DNA from: a virus
DNA length: 61,690 nucleotides
Direction: 5' to 3' (one strand)
IMG/VR virus record: IMGVR_UViG_3300048507_001022
Span: 1 to 61,690 of that record
In this document: in pieces, positions 25,755-35,990 of the stretch
Layout: each line of letters begins with the position of its first letter
How positions within the stretch are numbered: the first letter of the stretch is position 1
Position numbers and translations under genes: made by a program
Notes under the pieces: model-generated
Told to the model about the DNA's origin: nothing
The model's input: the letters and a program-made list of their open reading frames with translations, nothing else
Databases searched by the model: none

Positions 25755-28700
25755 TATTTTGTCAAATCAGTTAGTATTAAATTCTCTGGAGATTCAGGAA
25801 TCGCCATATCAGCTTGAGGAGGAATAGGCAGTACAGGTTTGCGGATAACGCCTTTTTTATCGACATTACTAAATTTAGCTTGGTTATACTCGAGTCCAGT
25901 AACTTCATATTTATTTTCAGAAACTTCCTTTACACTTATAGTTCTAAATAACTGACTCTGTAAATATCTCTGAATTGCGCTTTGCGGATTTTCAAGGTAA
26001 TTAACTTTTGCTTGATTACTTATAGTTATAGTAGAACTTGATGATGCATACTGAGATTGAGAATCAATTAATTCTATCATATTATCATTTACCTTAAGTA
26101 TCTTCCATTTCCCATCTATATTAGAATTTACGTCTTTTATTTCAACAGTTATATTGTTTTTTAATACAATTTGATGACCTTCAGTTAATTCTACCCTTAT
26201 TGCATTTTCTTGTTGCAATGAATCGTCGGCATCTATTTTAAATACGCTACTGATATCAGACGTTTTATAATAGAAAAAATCTGAACTCCCAATATCAAAG
26301 CTCTGGTTGTCCTCTCCAAGAGTTAAAGACGAAGGCTCATCTATTTCTGAATTAAATTTAAAAAAGTATCCTTGAGGAGAAGAACTACTATCAACAATAT
26401 AACCTACATATTTTTCACCAATAACATACTCAGATCCATTAGCAGCTGCATTAGTAAAATTATCATATATAAATATTTTACTTATATTAGATTTTTTTGC
26501 ATCATCATAATATATATAAACCCAGCCACTAGAATTATCATTTTTTTCATCATGTTTAAAAATGTACCAATATTCATTTTTTAATGTAGTGTTTGTATAA
26601 ACCCAGCCGATCGATGTAATATAAAACCAGATATCATCACCACTTTCTCTATCAGCAATTTCTTTAACATAAACCCAACTATGTAAACCCTGAACATAAA
26701 GCCATCCATTATTATCTGCATTAAAAACCAATCCAAAAATATCAGAAAAATTCCAAGATTCAGCTGCTGCTGGACTTAAACCTAAATTAGTTCTCTGATC
26801 TAGAGTTAAAGGTAGTTTTGATTTTGTTCCAATTATGCCTTTAATAGAATAAGTTGCACCTGCTTGAATTTGATCAACAGCTTCTTTTGTTTTTGTTTTA
26901 TCTTCCGGACATACAAAATGAATACCGCCGATATTGCCCAATCTATCTTTACCAATATCTGTTATATTAACAGGGGCACCATTTGAATTTTTAGAGACTT
27001 GAAACGTGCTTTTTGTAGCGTTGATTATATAATACGCGCTTGCGCTTATTCGATCAGGATCTAAACCTCCAGGAAGCTGTCCGTCTGAAACAAATCTTAC
27101 TCGATCTCCATCAACAAACTTATGATCGTATATAGAGAATTCATTTTTAGAAACTGATAATTGAAAATCTCTTTTTAGTAATAAATTTGAAACAATTGTT
27201 TTTTGACCGCTTCTTCCCTCAACCTCCAAACTAGGGTTGACAGATATCATGCCATCAAATCTTAATATTTGAGGAGCACTTACAGAAACTATTTCCGCGT
27301 CTTGATCTTGTTCAGATTTTTCAAATTTAGATCGCAGATCTATTCTTTCATAAGAAGAATTTGTTGAACCGGCGGTTATAGATATTTCTACTCTATCAAT
27401 TACGGGAGACTCTAAGATAAGTCTATCAATTAAAATAAAAGGGTCATCGATTTCTAAAGTATCAGTAATCTTTCTTTTATCAAATATACCTAAAACCCTA
27501 CCGCTATTAGATCGACCAGCCCTCATTTCATCAGATACTTCAAATATTGACCCAGGAAATAAATAAGAAGCTTCTTGACCCGCGGTGAATGTTATTGTTT
27601 CCGTTTCTAATTGTGAAGAAAAAAGCATCCATTTAGCTAGACGTCTTGCTTGACTAGATGAAGTTATACCAAATCCTAAAGTTTCATTCTCTTGATAGCC
27701 TAATTTTTGCATAGCTTCTGCGTCTTCTTCATATACAACGTCAGGCCTAAAGCCCTTATCCTTATTATTGAATCTAATTATAGAAGCCGTAAATTTTTTA
27801 TTTTTATGCATTCCTGAATACCTAAAACCTCCACCGATTATATTAGAATTTGTAAACAATTGAGAGGGATTTTTAAAAGAATCTTGAATAGATAATATTT
27901 TTCCAGCAGAATATGCTACGATGCCTCTAAATATAGAACACATAGAGTTCATTGCCTGCAACGCATCAGATCTGTCATGCATAAGTAGATTCGCAGAAAA
28001 TCTAGGTTCAACAACAGGATGATTGATTTGTACCGCGCAAGCTCCATATGTAGATCCATTTGATTGAGTCGCAGGATTACTACTAAACGATGGACCTGAA
28101 ATAGTAACCCTTTTATTCTCAGGGTCGCTATAATGCAATATCCTTTCTTCGATTAAAATCTCTCCAATTCGGAGTGCAGATTTCTTTTTTAATTGCGAAG
28201 CAGACACAGACCCCTGATGTATAAAAAATGCAATTTTTCTACCTCTGTATTCAGCTCCGTTACCAAATTCGTTTTCAAATTCTGCAGAAGAATAAGCTTT
28301 ATATGAAGATTGTCCACTCTCTTGAGTATTCCCAGATTTACTATAGTAAGAATTTCCATCGAGAATAATATCAAAATATTCGTCTGCTTCATTCATATTG
28401 TTGTCGGTAGAAAAACCTCTTGGAGCACCTGTAGATGTTTCAATTGGATAATCTGTTTCAACAAGTTCGTCGCAGTATTTAGCTATTTTGTATAATTGCC
28501 ACTTATCAATATTTGTTTCTTCAATTCCATATTTACCTAGTCCATATCTAGCATTATACAACATATCAAAAAATATCCAAGCAGGATTATCACTCCATAC
28601 TTTAAATTCATCAGATACAGCGTGAACTGATTGATCATCACTGTCTTGACCCTTGAATAAACCATCCCAAGGTCCATCATATTTTCTTGCTACAGGATCA

Positions 28701-30217
28701 TAATTACTAGGAACTAAAATTTTCTTTAACTTCAAATGATAATTCCTTTCTGGCATTTGAGAGAAATTTTTACTATCAAAAGTTAATTTACAAATTGCAG
28801 TATGAGGATAAAGCATTGGAAGATCAATTTCTTCAACAATATGCGTCAATTGAAGGTTTTTTGATTTACCGACCCCACCCACCTCTCCAACTTTTACAGA
28901 TGGATCAAGCTCTGCAGACAGTTTAATTATATTAAATACGACACCTTGACTTAATTCCTCTGAATTTATTTTTGCATTAAAGTTAACAATAATATCAAAT
29001 TGATAAGTTCCTGTAGCAATACCAGTTAATTCAAAGTAAGCGTTTTCAAGGTCATCACTTTCTTCGGTATTATCGCTTACACCATTATCCATTGGTTCAA
29101 GCTCGCATCCAGATTTAGGATCTAAAATATTAAAAGTTCCATTATGACGTTTCATTAATATAGCAAACCTAACAGTATTTGCGACAGTTTCGCCATCATC
29201 TTTTTGAATAAAAACCTCAGAACTTAAACATATTGTAATTCTTCCGACATTAGGATTACTTATCGTGTGAGAAAATATTTTAGCGCCTTGCTCAATTGCA
29301 TCGTCGATAATATCGTAATTCGCTTTCGCGTCGCCAGATGAATATGGGCCAGCTCCATAAAGAAGTTGTTTGTATTCTATAAAGGTATTTATTCCATAAG
29401 AAAGTATTTTAGTTTCATTATCTGCGCCCGCTTTTAGTTCTGGTATGATTTCTTGCTCGGATAATATATAATTATATGTGCCCTCTTCTTCTGAGTTAAG
29501 AGGAGTATTTTTTACTTGAACATTATTTAAGAAAATGCCTTCCTCTACGTTAGAATCCGCGACTAATGCGCCATACTTATTAACAAAGCCTTCAATTGGT
29601 CCCTCGCACAAAAGATCTAAAATTTCAGTTTGCACATAAGACTGGAGTGTATCTGCATTTTTAGAGTTGCTAAATTTTATAGTTCTATTTGATGAACTAA
29701 TTTGAGACGACCCAATTTTTAATCTGCCATAGCCAACAGGTACAGGAAAACCTTGAGCCCTGCGATTTTGCACTCCACCAAGTAAAAAAGATTTTGTGGT
29801 AGTTGAGTCCTTACGGTCTATTTCGGGAGGCTTAAAAAGAGCCTGCATCACAAAGGATATCGCAAGTGAAATCACAGACATAACTAGAACAGCCCCAATT
29901 CCCTCGAACGCCACACCAAAAAGAACAATTTCTAATCCTGTAGCACCTTGAACTATTGGAACGATATGAATTTCCTTAGATCCGTTATAATGCAATTCTT
30001 TTTCAGTATAAACGTCTTTTTCCGAGAGAGTGTCTTCGGGACGCTTTTTTAATAATACATATCTTTTTTGCTCGAAAAGTTCTTTGCAAAGATATTCTAA
30101 AAAGCCTTCAGAGTTTACATCTATAGCGCTCATCGCTTCTGGAATAGTGTCCACAGCGAGCTTCCACTTTTTACCAAAGCGTTTACCTAATTTACCATGT
30201 AAATATACCGTCTTCAC
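25754..30217 (-). CDS. Tail tip protein: fused lambda I-like and J-like (host specificity) protein, 1487 aa
   Basis: Residues 1-135 match lambda gpI: VYLHGKLGKRFGKKWKLAVD, SAIDVNSEGF and a hydrophobic Gly/Ala segment (~95-130), separate from J in lambda. Then the J core follows: SFLLGGVQNRRAQGFPVPVGYGRLKIG, LCEGPIEGF, a domain with WDGLF, NPAWIFFDMLYNARYGLG, and ETITFTAGQEASYLFPGSIFEVSD. J proteins form the central tail tip and contact the receptor. Translation starts at GTG 30217; no ATG suits. The C-terminal ~300 residues contain GWVYI-type repeats and unknown domains. Gene order M-L-K-I/J confirms the role. Confidence 0.9.
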   Translation of the reverse strand: MKTVYLHGKLGKRFGKKWKLAVDTIPEAMSAIDVNSEGFLEYLCKELFEQKRYVLLKKRPEDTLSEKDVYTEKELHYNGSKEIHIVPIVQGATGLEIVLFGVAFEGIGAVLVMSVISLAISFVMQALFKPPEIDRKDSTTTKSFLLGGVQNRRAQGFPVPVGYGRLKIGSSQISSSNRTIKFSNSKNADTLQSYVQTEILDLLCEGPIEGFVNKYGALVADSNVEEGIFLNNVQVKNTPLNSEEEGTYNYILSEQEIIPELKAGADNETKILSYGINTFIEYKQLLYGAGPYSSGDAKANYDIIDDAIEQGAKIFSHTISNPNVGRITICLSSEVFIQKDDGETVANTVRFAILMKRHNGTFNILDPKSGCELEPMDNGVSDNTEESDDLENAYFELTGIATGTYQFDIIVNFNAKINSEELSQGVVFNIIKLSAELDPSVKVGEVGGVGKSKNLQLTHIVEEIDLPMLYPHTAICKLTFDSKNFSQMPERNYHLKLKKILVPSNYDPVARKYDGPWDGLFKGQDSDDQSVHAVSDEFKVWSDNPAWIFFDMLYNARYGLGKYGIEETNIDKWQLYKIAKYCDELVETDYPIETSTGAPRGFSTDNNMNEADEYFDIILDGNSYYSKSGNTQESGQSSYKAYSSAEFENEFGNGAEYRGRKIAFFIHQGSVSASQLKKKSALRIGEILIEERILHYSDPENKRVTISGPSFSSNPATQSNGSTYGACAVQINHPVVEPRFSANLLMHDRSDALQAMNSMCSIFRGIVAYSAGKILSIQDSFKNPSQLFTNSNIIGGGFRYSGMHKNKKFTASIIRFNNKDKGFRPDVVYEEDAEAMQKLGYQENETLGFGITSSSQARRLAKWMLFSSQLETETITFTAGQEASYLFPGSIFEVSDEMRAGRSNSGRVLGIFDKRKITDTLEIDDPFILIDRLILESPVIDRVEISITAGSTNSSYERIDLRSKFEKSEQDQDAEIVSVSAPQILRFDGMISVNPSLEVEGRSGQKTIVSNLLLKRDFQLSVSKNEFSIYDHKFVDGDRVRFVSDGQLPGGLDPDRISASAYYIINATKSTFQVSKNSNGAPVNITDIGKDRLGNIGGIHFVCPEDKTKTKEAVDQIQAGATYSIKGIIGTKSKLPLTLDQRTNLGLSPAAAESWNFSDIFGLVFNADNNGWLYVQGLHSWVYVKEIADRESGDDIWFYITSIGWVYTNTTLKNEYWYIFKHDEKNDNSSGWVYIYYDDAKKSNISKIFIYDNFTNAAANGSEYVIGEKYVGYIVDSSSSPQGYFFKFNSEIDEPSSLTLGEDNQSFDIGSSDFFYYKTSDISSVFKIDADDSLQQENAIRVELTEGHQIVLKNNITVEIKDVNSNIDGKWKILKVNDNMIELIDSQSQYASSSSTITISNQAKVNYLENPQSAIQRYLQSQLFRTISVKEVSENKYEVTGLEYNQAKFSNVDKKGVIRKPVLPIPPQADMAIPESPENLILTDLTK

Positions 30218-30236
30218 CTTACCTTAAACCTTATAT

Positions 30237-30246
30237 CCTTATACAC
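30237..30246 (-). promoter_or_regulatory. Weak candidate late-promoter motif GTGTATAAGG
   Basis: The minus strand reads GTGTATAAGG at the end of the K-like gene, 20-30 bases before the GTG start at 30217. It overlaps coding sequence and may be fortuitous. Confidence 0.2.
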
Positions 30247-30604
30247 CTACAGAATCGTAAATGTAAAAATCATCATCTCTTAAACTATATATTAAATATG
30301 GAATACATAATTCATCACACATTTTCTTATCTAATTTAGAAGGTTTAGAAGAACTATTCACATGAGAATGATAAATATATAATATATTATAATCTATTAA
30401 AATTTTTGGATTTATAGCGAAATGAATATTTTTTTTAGGACTAACATTTTCACACGGTTTAAAATATAAACCAGAATCATTATTAAAAATTATACCACAA
30501 GATTCTTGATCGGGAAATTTATGGGCATAAGTTTTTATTTCATCAAGAATTATATCAGGTATATTACTCAACAGGATATCTTTCTGTTCCAGGAAAACCT
30601 CCAA
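30239..30604 (-). CDS. Lambda K-like tail assembly protease, JAMM domain only, 121 aa
   Basis: A JAMM/MPN metalloprotease signature is complete: ESCGII supplies Glu, and HSHVNSSSKPSKLD supplies H-x-H-x(7)-S-x-x-D for zinc binding. In lambda K this domain is joined to an NlpC/P60 peptidoglycan hydrolase domain, which is missing here. The protein probably processes or folds tail-tip components. With the ATG at 30604 it overlaps the L-like gene by 41 bases; a TTG at 30571 would reduce this to 8 and still keep the whole domain, so the start is uncertain. Confidence 0.85.
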   Translation of the reverse strand: MEVFLEQKDILLSNIPDIILDEIKTYAHKFPDQESCGIIFNNDSGLYFKPCENVSPKKNIHFAINPKILIDYNILYIYHSHVNSSSKPSKLDKKMCDELCIPYLIYSLRDDDFYIYDSVGV

Positions 30605-31847
30605 ATCGAATACCGCGATGAGTTCGCTCGATTTTACTATGTTTTAAAAATGGATTGATGTTTTTAATAATACGACTCGGTTCATTTTGTCCATAAGCGA
30701 GCCAATGATCCCTACCCCAATCTTCTTTTGTTCGAGTATCACCATCGGCAACTTGATTATTATATGCGTTAATTAAATCTGTGTGATCATCAACATATTG
30801 CGCATAATCATGCCCGTCACCTGGATCAAATCTTTTTTTACAAGCTTCAATACTTTTTTGACATTCATCTTTTAACCAATATTCTTTATCAAAAAATGGG
30901 TGATGCTGACTAGCCAATGAATGTGTTTGAATACAAACAAACACGTGAGGCGTTGATTTGTATGGATTATTAGAATTTCTAGGAGTTATTTTTACCGTCT
31001 CTCCTAAATTATAACCGCTAGGATTAATATCTGGATCATTAGCATTTTTTGATCTTCCATTTCGGTTCCACTCCGGGATATCTAATAAGCCTCTAGAGTA
31101 AACATCAGGATCAACATAACCTAGATCGTAAACCCCTTGTGTGTCAGTAATTTCTGCATTTTTAGCGAATCCTTTAGTTAGATCTTTACCGTCAATAGTT
31201 TCAATAGCTAAACCTTTATATCCGCAACCAACAGAACATCTATATGTCCAATTACAATAATTTGACAATACAACCCTAGCAGGCACTCTAGATTCTTCTA
31301 ATTCTAAAGCGGAGACTAATTCAAACTGAATATGATCCTTAGTTTCTTCTGTTTTTTTATTTATGAAATATACATCATCAGGCAAATGAGAATCTGGATC
31401 TGATTTGCCAAACGGATTTTTACCTTTTTCATTCAGGTTTCTGTTTTGAAAATTATCATCATCTAAAAATCTAGCATAAGTTCTTTTTCTTGTAACCTTA
31501 CAGTTCGCGAAATCATCATTGGAATGAACTATATTTGATAATAAACCTTCTGGATTAGCAATTGTAAGCTTGGGCCTTGGCAACCTCCCATCTGCTCGAG
31601 CTTCAAACTCTTCTGCTTTAATAGGAAGTGGTTGATAGGCATAACCTTGCCAATAAATAGGATTTGTTCCATTTATCATTCCGCAAAATCTGTAAATAGG
31701 TTCAGAACCAATATTTATACCTTCTAAATCCTTTAGCATTTCAAAAGAGTGTTGTATATTACTAAAGTCTATTTCATAAAGATCGATTACGACATCTGGA
31801 TTGAGAGATGCGAGTTGTTTATTTAAATTTGAAATTGCTTTACTCAT
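30564..31847 (-). CDS. Minor tail protein L-like, 427 aa
   Basis: Residues ~10-130 have the L-type N-terminal beta domain (VVIDLYEIDFS, RFCGMINGTNPIYWQGYAYQPLPI). Cysteines in YCNWTYRCSVGCGYKG (~205-220) and in ECQKSIEACKKRF (~330-342) resemble the four Cys of lambda gpL that bind an iron-sulfur cluster. It carries an extra ~90-residue C-terminal stretch compared with short L proteins (~232 aa). Its position between M-like and K-like genes is the lambda order. Its start overlaps the M-like stop by one base. Confidence 0.82.
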   Translation of the reverse strand: MSKAISNLNKQLASLNPDVVIDLYEIDFSNIQHSFEMLKDLEGINIGSEPIYRFCGMINGTNPIYWQGYAYQPLPIKAEEFEARADGRLPRPKLTIANPEGLLSNIVHSNDDFANCKVTRKRTYARFLDDDNFQNRNLNEKGKNPFGKSDPDSHLPDDVYFINKKTEETKDHIQFELVSALELEESRVPARVVLSNYCNWTYRCSVGCGYKGLAIETIDGKDLTKGFAKNAEITDTQGVYDLGYVDPDVYSRGLLDIPEWNRNGRSKNANDPDINPSGYNLGETVKITPRNSNNPYKSTPHVFVCIQTHSLASQHHPFFDKEYWLKDECQKSIEACKKRFDPGDGHDYAQYVDDHTDLINAYNNQVADGDTRTKEDWGRDHWLAYGQNEPSRIIKNINPFLKHSKIERTHRGIRFGGFPGTERYPVE

Positions 31848-34207
31848 TATAATGGAGATGAAATATATATTTTAAGTTCACCAGTTTGGGGGCTGTAAGC
31901 TGTAGAGCTATTAATTTCTATATCGCAATAGTAATATCGTTCATTATTTGAAACTACCAAATCATGCTCATCGGATGTGACAAAATTCGGATCTGTGCCA
32001 CTTACCCAATTTATTTGAGGCTCTTCACCAAAAAGATTGTGAGTAGGCTCAGTAATTTCTCCAGCAAGTATATTTTTATCTTGCTCGCTTACGCCATTAA
32101 ATTTTATATCAATATAAGCTTCTTCGCCGCCATCAATTTGTGTTGTCGTATTTTCTTTTAAAAATTCAGATATCGTAAAATATTCACAATCATAAAACTC
32201 AGTTGGGGAATTTGTTGAAACACCGGATTTTATTTGTCCTCTATTGTTTTGAAAAAATGTATTCTTCGCACCTTCAATCACCTCGGGATAGTAAGGATTT
32301 GACCCAGTCATAATATCAAACATATGTCCATTCTCAAGCCCATTACTATAAGATTTAGAAAATCTTACAACCTTATTTCTTAAATCGAATTGAGAAAAAT
32401 TTAAAGCACCACTGTTCGGTAAAGTAACTATATAATCATTTCTATTTAATAGATTTGGTTGCACTGCAGGAACATTGTTTCCCACTTGCCCTAATATAGA
32501 AAATGTATTTGGAAGTTGAGGATTAAGACTGGCACTAGTTAATGTAATAGGTTTATCTCCAATATTTTTTAAGAACATTCTTTTTTTTGCAACTTGATCT
32601 GTTGTTACTATGCCTCCTTGACCCTTAATTGCCAACGCAAGAGGAGAAGAGAAAACTAATTCTCCATCAGCTAATATCGGAGGAGATTGAGCCGAGTCTA
32701 ATTTTTCAGGATCTATATTAATAGGAAATTCTTCAAATTTCGCAGATATACTATGATTATTTTTATAATTGTATGTATGAGTCCATTCTTGACACACAAA
32801 ATTTCTTTTAGTATCGTACGGAGATGGAGGAGTAAAAGCAAAAGGTAAATACGCAAGATGTTGCTCTAAAAAATGCAGTATCGCATACGCTTCGTCATCA
32901 TCTCTATTGTTAAATTGAAGATTTAAATTGAGCAAGCTTTCATTCATGCCATCTTTATAAATTTGCGTATAACTTGTTCCCATAGCAATTTCTTGCATTC
33001 TTGGTTTTTGAGAAACACTTAATCCAATAGAAGGCTTCCAAAAGAAATCGCGCGTCCAATAGTCTTTATTTAAATCTTGATAATATCCGCTTTCGCGCGT
33101 CCAATTTAATTCGTCTGATACCGGAGGAACGTTTGAAACACCAACATCATAAGCATCACCACTATGAAAATAATAGTATCTATGATTTCCAGAAGCAAAT
33201 ACAACATCATTTTTTGAATAAAAAGCTGTGCCAGTATAATCATCTGCAGACTTGACATACAATTCTTGAGATTTTCTCAATATCGATGTATTTAAGTTTC
33301 TTAATCTTAAAGTAACATCATTACTATTTTCAAAATTTAAAGAATGATTAAATTCAGAACAATAAAATGTTTTTGACTGCATTTCATTTGAATCATATGG
33401 ATGAAAAGTTGCGTTACCATCCCATCTAAAACCCGAAATTCCTTGCGTATATGCCAAATTAGTAGATGCAGAATCTTTTTCCATTTGCCCAAAATGATTT
33501 TCAACAAAATGAATAATCGCATTCGCTTCTCGGCTTGTTCTATTCTTAAAATTTAAATCTACTTCAAAAGATAATGAATTTATATTTTTTGGCTGTAAAA
33601 CATAATATCCATTACCAAATTCTTGCTTAAAATTATTACCCTTAAAAGATGCAGAAGATCCATAATCAGCATCAAAAAAGAATAAATCAGTTGTCCATAC
33701 ATCAGGATCATTTGCGGGGCTTAAATTGATCCCAGATAAAGATATATTATTTGTAGACTCGGGTTCATAATTATTAACTTTAACATTTTCATTTATTCCC
33801 TGAATTTGAATTCGAATAGTTTCAGAGGAAGGATCTTGAAAATCCTCTTCTATTTTTAATATATTATAAAATCCATCAGAATTGCCAGTAGTTCCATTAA
33901 GGTAAACCCGTTGACCTTCGTGCAGTTCATTACCTACTGGGTTAGTTTGATATGCACTATCATAAATAAAATAAGAAGGTAATCCATTGATATGAGGCCC
34001 CTGAGTATCATCTATCGTAAATCTACCTGATCCAGAAATATATAAAGAACCACCATCAGCAACATCTTGTCTTGCATAATAAAATAATCCATCGCCAGTA
34101 TTAAAAACAAAATCAAATTTTTTATAATTAACTCCAGTCGTAAATATTCCAGAATAATTAGAGACATTTGTTTTCGGCATTAAACCGTCTATTTGCGGCC
34201 CACTCAT
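31847..34207 (-). CDS. Minor tail protein M-like with duplicated M domain, 786 aa
   Basis: Two copies of an M-like unit are visible. The first is near residues 225-310 (REANAIIHFVENHFGQM...KTFYCSEFNHSLNF...VTLRLR). The second is near 430-500 (DDEAYAILHFLEQHLAYLPF...RNFVCQEWTHTYNYKNNHSI). Lambda M has one copy in ~109 residues, so this is a seven-fold longer version. N-terminal and C-terminal extensions (~200 and ~290 residues) are beta-rich and of unknown fold. It probably joins the tube or tape-measure terminus to the tip. ATGA overlap with the gene upstream. Confidence 0.75.
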   Translation of the reverse strand: MSGPQIDGLMPKTNVSNYSGIFTTGVNYKKFDFVFNTGDGLFYYARQDVADGGSLYISGSGRFTIDDTQGPHINGLPSYFIYDSAYQTNPVGNELHEGQRVYLNGTTGNSDGFYNILKIEEDFQDPSSETIRIQIQGINENVKVNNYEPESTNNISLSGINLSPANDPDVWTTDLFFFDADYGSSASFKGNNFKQEFGNGYYVLQPKNINSLSFEVDLNFKNRTSREANAIIHFVENHFGQMEKDSASTNLAYTQGISGFRWDGNATFHPYDSNEMQSKTFYCSEFNHSLNFENSNDVTLRLRNLNTSILRKSQELYVKSADDYTGTAFYSKNDVVFASGNHRYYYFHSGDAYDVGVSNVPPVSDELNWTRESGYYQDLNKDYWTRDFFWKPSIGLSVSQKPRMQEIAMGTSYTQIYKDGMNESLLNLNLQFNNRDDDEAYAILHFLEQHLAYLPFAFTPPSPYDTKRNFVCQEWTHTYNYKNNHSISAKFEEFPINIDPEKLDSAQSPPILADGELVFSSPLALAIKGQGGIVTTDQVAKKRMFLKNIGDKPITLTSASLNPQLPNTFSILGQVGNNVPAVQPNLLNRNDYIVTLPNSGALNFSQFDLRNKVVRFSKSYSNGLENGHMFDIMTGSNPYYPEVIEGAKNTFFQNNRGQIKSGVSTNSPTEFYDCEYFTISEFLKENTTTQIDGGEEAYIDIKFNGVSEQDKNILAGEITEPTHNLFGEEPQINWVSGTDPNFVTSDEHDLVVSNNERYYYCDIEINSSTAYSPQTGELKIYISSPL

Positions 34208-35106
34208 TTAATGATTTGCTTGATTGTAACAGATCCAGCGGAGTATTGGCCTTCGGCAATTGATAGAGATTGATTTTGTATTTTTCCAACGCAAGAAAAT
34301 TTAGCAATTTTACTACCATCAATAGAATATAAAAACGCAGAAATAGAAGAATCAGTTTGAGTATTTAATCCTTGTCCATATGTTTGCGATATTCCATATG
34401 GATTTAAATTAGAAACAATGTCATTCGCCTCAACACTCATTTCAGCTTCTATACTCTCAACAGAAACTCGCGTAGGAACAACGCCATCTGGAGAAGTATT
34501 TACAGATGTATGTTCGCCGTCTCTGATATGATTATATTCTTTTCTATTCACTACTATATTATAACCTAATTTTTTAATTTCAAAATCAGAACCTCCAGTC
34601 GATGCGTTCAAATTCCCAAAAGATTTTAAAGCATGAACAAAATCATTTTCTGTTTTACTTGTTTCCATTGCCGAACTTTTTCTTACTGATCCATATATAT
34701 TATAAGATGCAGTAGCTTCAATTATCTGAAACGGAGTCAAACTAAATCCAAAAGACTTTAAATACATATTATCAAATCTATATCTACCAACTAAATTATT
34801 ATGTATAGGATATTCATCCATACCATCTTTAATCTCAAACATGCGTTGAATATTATTAGTAATATTATCTTTTTTAAAATCTTCTGCAGTAATTAAAAAT
34901 GTTATATCTAAAGTGCCGCGAATACCACCGACTGGAGCAAAATTTACAAAATCAACTTTTGCACCTCCTGTTTCTGGATCGTAATCTCCGTATACTCTTT
35001 CTGCTTGCAGCGAGGGAGCTATAGATAGATTTGCGGATTTAACAAACAGGTCTTTTCCGCCGACCATAATCTTGCCTCGTTCAAATCTTAAAAAAGGATC
35101 ACTCAT
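34204..35106 (-). CDS. Tail tube-like protein (distal tail), 300 aa
   Basis: Sequence is beta-rich. It opens FLRFERGKIMVGGKDLFVKSANLSIAPSL and contains GGIRGTLDITFLITAED and VSVESIEAEMSVEANDI, the pattern of phage tail-tube or tube-initiator folds. Between the tape-measure and M-like genes, lambda-type phages do not normally carry tube genes, so these may form an extended tube-to-tip adaptor. It overlaps the preceding gene by 4 bases. Assignment rests on pattern and position. Confidence 0.6.
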   Translation of the reverse strand: MSDPFLRFERGKIMVGGKDLFVKSANLSIAPSLQAERVYGDYDPETGGAKVDFVNFAPVGGIRGTLDITFLITAEDFKKDNITNNIQRMFEIKDGMDEYPIHNNLVGRYRFDNMYLKSFGFSLTPFQIIEATASYNIYGSVRKSSAMETSKTENDFVHALKSFGNLNASTGGSDFEIKKLGYNIVVNRKEYNHIRDGEHTSVNTSPDGVVPTRVSVESIEAEMSVEANDIVSNLNPYGISQTYGQGLNTQTDSSISAFLYSIDGSKIAKFSCVGKIQNQSLSIAEGQYSAGSVTIKQIIK

Positions 35107-35990
35107 GAGACTGGATTGTGCAAGGTTTCGTAACCTTTATATGTTAAAGAAATTGATATTTCTCCTTCCACGCTGGAAGATATTGATTCGCTGATTAATC
35201 TTACATTACTACCCGTAAAAGAATTGATCATTTCGTCTGTCTGTCCATCTTTCAATTCTATTCTTACATTACTTTTCGGCGCAGAAATAATTCTATCTTT
35301 TATTTCTCTTATTTGATATTCATCTGCAATCATCGTAAAATTTATATCTGTTTCAATCGGATATTGAGTATCAACTTGAACTGGCTCTAAGTTCGCGTAT
35401 GCTGGCCCGCTATCTTCTTCCTTATCCCAATCATTTTTATTTCCTCTAGGAATAGCATATACAGGCAAAAGATTTAATGTTCTACTATAACTAAAATCAG
35501 TAATTGCATCTATACTAAAATCATCTACATTAATTAATATACTAGATTGATCTGGAAATTGAATAGGAGGATGAGTATTAGTTTCTGATTGAATGCTTAC
35601 TCCACTACCAAGCTGACCGTATACTCGAATATCTGTTTGAACATCAGGAATATCGCCAACAGTACAGCTGACAGTATATCTCGATATACGACCTTTATTA
35701 AACCCAAATCCTTTAGTATCGTTATCGTATAATATCGCGCCACTAATTTCTTGATTATCGTAAGTATATTTACCAAGGGAGTCGATTTCAATTAAAGGAT
35801 CGCGGCTCACCATTTTTCTAGATATTGAAAAGTCGCCTTCAAGTGGAGCATCTATCATCGCATCAACAAAACCAACACCAGCGACTTTTATTGGCTTTTC
35901 TGCTATACCATAACTTCCATTTACATCAACAACACCAGATAAAGCATAACCATTAACAATTACTTTTTGTTCGTAATTTGAATAACTCAT
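35103..35990 (-). CDS. Tail tube-like protein, 295 aa
   Basis: The protein opens with QKVIVNGYALSGVVDVNGSYGI. Alternating strands such as GDFSISRKMVSRDPLIEI, the central ILINVDDFSIDAITDFSYSR and the final VRLISESISSSVEGEISISLTY resemble major-tail-like beta-sandwich proteins. The S-x-x-S-x-G-x-x-S/T-V final strand is shared with the product of 34204-35106 and with the two major tail paralogues at 47155-49572. It overlaps the tape-measure gene by 4 bases, so it is translated in the same operon. Confidence 0.6.
   Translation of the reverse strand: MSYSNYEQKVIVNGYALSGVVDVNGSYGIAEKPIKVAGVGFVDAMIDAPLEGDFSISRKMVSRDPLIEIDSLGKYTYDNQEISGAILYDNDTKGFGFNKGRISRYTVSCTVGDIPDVQTDIRVYGQLGSGVSIQSETNTHPPIQFPDQSSILINVDDFSIDAITDFSYSRTLNLLPVYAIPRGNKNDWDKEEDSGPAYANLEPVQVDTQYPIETDINFTMIADEYQIREIKDRIISAPKSNVRIELKDGQTDEMINSFTGSNVRLISESISSSVEGEISISLTYKGYETLHNPVS

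Noticed and set aside
33252-33280. TTGACA on the plus strand inside the M-like gene
   Set aside because: No TATAAT-like box is found at 16-18 bases and no plus-strand gene follows.
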